Shown here in pieces: positions 6,505 to 7,615 of a stretch of DNA of 7,615 bases. The position numbers were made by a program, and so were the translations under genes. Under the pieces are notes generated by a model. That model did not search any database, was not told where the DNA came from, and worked only from the letters and a program-made list of their open reading frames with translations. Every line of letters begins with the position of its first letter. The stretch's first letter is position 1. Origin of the DNA: Hyphomicrobium_A sp041659545 (GTDB lineage Bacteria > Pseudomonadota > Alphaproteobacteria > Rhizobiales > Hyphomicrobiaceae); assembly GCA_041659545.1 (NCBI GenBank), contig JBAZYB010000195.1:1-7615 (forward strand), read 5' to 3'.

Positions 6505-7615
6505 GGCTGTCGCGCGCCGATCGCAGCCGCGTCGCCGACTGGTGGTTCACGGTCGATCACGTGCTCGTCGGCGCCATCTTCGCGCTCGTCGGCGCGGGGC
6601 TCGTGCTATCGCTCGCTGCCAGTCCTGCCGTGGCCATCCGCAAGGGTTTGCCGACCTACTACTTCGTCGAGCGGCATCTGTTGTTTTCTGCCCTGGGCGT
6701 TGTGTGCATGCTGGCCGTTTCGTTGTTGACCCCGCGCGGCGTACGGCGCATGGCCCTCGGCCTCTTCGGGCTTTCTGTCGCCGGCATGATCGGCGTGCAT
6801 TTCTTCGGACCGGAAATCAACGGCGCGCGTCGCTGGCTGTCGATTGCCGGCCACTCGATCCAGCCGTCGGAGTTCGCCAAGCCCGGGTTCGTCGTCGTCT
6901 CCGCGTGGCTGTTCGCTGAAAGCCAGCGCCGCGCCGATATGCCGGCGCTACCCCTCGCCATCCTCGTTGGCGTCTGCTTCACCGGGCTGCTGATTTCAGA
7001 GCCCGACATCGGCCAGACGCTGCTCGTCTCGGCGGTCTGGGGGACACTCTACTTTCTTTCCGGACAGGCGCTGCTCGGCGCCGGCATCATCGCCGTGTGC
7101 GGCGCCATGGGGCTTGCCTTCGCCTACTCCAGCTTCGATCACGTGCACTATCGCATCGACAAGTTCTTCGCCCCGACGCCGGGCGACAACTCGCAGGTCG
7201 ACCGCGCCATCAAGTCGTTCTCCGAAGGCGGCTTTCTCGGGCGCGGCCCCGGCGAGGGAACGATCAAGACGGTGCTTCCCGACGCGCACACGGACTTCAT
7301 CTTCGCCGTCGTCGCCGAGGAGTACGGCGTGGTCGCTTGCCTTGTCCTGCTCGGCCTCTTCGCTTTCATCGTCATGCGCGCTCTCATTGCAGCCGCCCAG
7401 GAGAAGGACGCTGCGACGCGGCTATCGATCCAGGGGCTGGCGCTACTGTTCGGTTTGCAGGCGTTGATTAATATGGGCGTCAACGTCGGCTTGCTACCGG
7501 CCAAGGGCATCACCTTGCCGTTCATTTCCTCCGGAGGTTCCTCCATGATCGCCGTGTCGATCACGCTCGGCATGCTGCTGGCATTGACGCGCCATCGCCC
7601 GCATGTGGCCCGCGT
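6501..7615 (+). CDS. ftsW: Septal peptidoglycan glycosyltransferase FtsW, cut at 3' window edge
   Basis: FtsW is the SEDS-family inner-membrane polymerase that makes septal glycan strands from lipid II with FtsI. The frame is open from the ATG at 6501 to the window end; 371 codons are complete and only a short C-terminal tail should be missing. The short cytoplasmic N-terminus has SRADR and DWWFTVDH, after which several hydrophobic segments follow (about 18-41, 56-76, 84-101, 152-166, 172-210, 267-298). Family motifs are NGARRW with SIQPSEFAKP (107-128), SEPDIGQTLL (166-175), PTPGDNSQVDRA (225-236), GRGPGEG (247-253) and LPDAHTDFIFAV (259-270). D265 in the last is the equivalent of the essential aspartate of RodA and FtsW. 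NMGVNVGLLPAKGITLP then leads to ISSGGSS (342-348), where a serine replaces the usual tyrosine. No ATG, GTG or TTG lies in frame between the murD stop and 6501, which fixes the start. RodA is unlikely given the neighbours. Confidence 0.95.
   Translation, partial: MRLSRADRSRVADWWFTVDHVLVGAIFALVGAGLVLSLAASPAVAIRKGLPTYYFVERHLLFSALGVVCMLAVSLLTPRGVRRMALGLFGLSVAGMIGVHFFGPEINGARRWLSIAGHSIQPSEFAKPGFVVVSAWLFAESQRRADMPALPLAILVGVCFTGLLISEPDIGQTLLVSAVWGTLYFLSGQALLGAGIIAVCGAMGLAFAYSSFDHVHYRIDKFFAPTPGDNSQVDRAIKSFSEGGFLGRGPGEGTIKTVLPDAHTDFIFAVVAEEYGVVACLVLLGLFAFIVMRALIAAAQEKDAATRLSIQGLALLFGLQALINMGVNVGLLPAKGITLPFISSGGSSMIAVSITLGMLLALTRHRPHVAR

Overview
This window is a contiguous, intact stretch of the division and cell wall (dcw) cluster, with all genes on the + strand in the order ftsI (3' part) - murE - murF - mraY - murD - ftsW (5' part). 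The DNA is GC-rich with G/C-biased third codon positions. The proteins resemble alphaproteobacterial versions, probably from Hyphomicrobiales (Rhizobiales). That placement rests on protein style, such as the FtsW N-terminus with SRADR followed by DWWFTVD, and on gene order; it is an inference. The DNPR motif in MurE indicates meso-diaminopimelate peptidoglycan, as expected for a Gram-negative.

Layout: 2-904 is the transpeptidase domain of FtsI, cut at its 5' end by the window edge. A 59-base gap carries a good ribosome binding site for murE (964-2415). murF (2418-3845) follows after 2 bases. A 30-base gap with a small perfect hairpin and a strong ribosome binding site leads to mraY (3876-4958). 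A 38-base gap without a clear ribosome binding site leads to murD (4997-6412). An 88-base gap (6413-6500) precedes ftsW, which starts at 6501 and runs off the 3' end of the window without a stop. There is no gene-free stretch over 300 bases, and I see no convincing promoter, terminator, RNA gene, mobile element, CRISPR array or phage material. The tight spacing implies one operon.

How the genes work together: MurD, MurE and MurF are paralogous ATP-dependent ligases. They add D-Glu, meso-diaminopimelate and D-Ala-D-Ala in turn to UDP-MurNAc-L-Ala in the cytoplasm. MraY transfers the resulting phospho-MurNAc-pentapeptide to undecaprenyl phosphate, forming lipid I. FtsW polymerises lipid II into septal glycan, and FtsI cross-links it at the division site. 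The missing steps (murG, murC, murB, ddl, ftsQ, ftsA, ftsZ) would normally lie just downstream.

This is conserved core-genome sequence, and I found no new system. The part most worth a second look is the murD-ftsW junction. There, a short reading frame with a good ribosome binding site overlaps the murD stop and the ftsW start by ATGA at both ends, and it contains an A6 run at which a one-base change would fuse it to ftsW.
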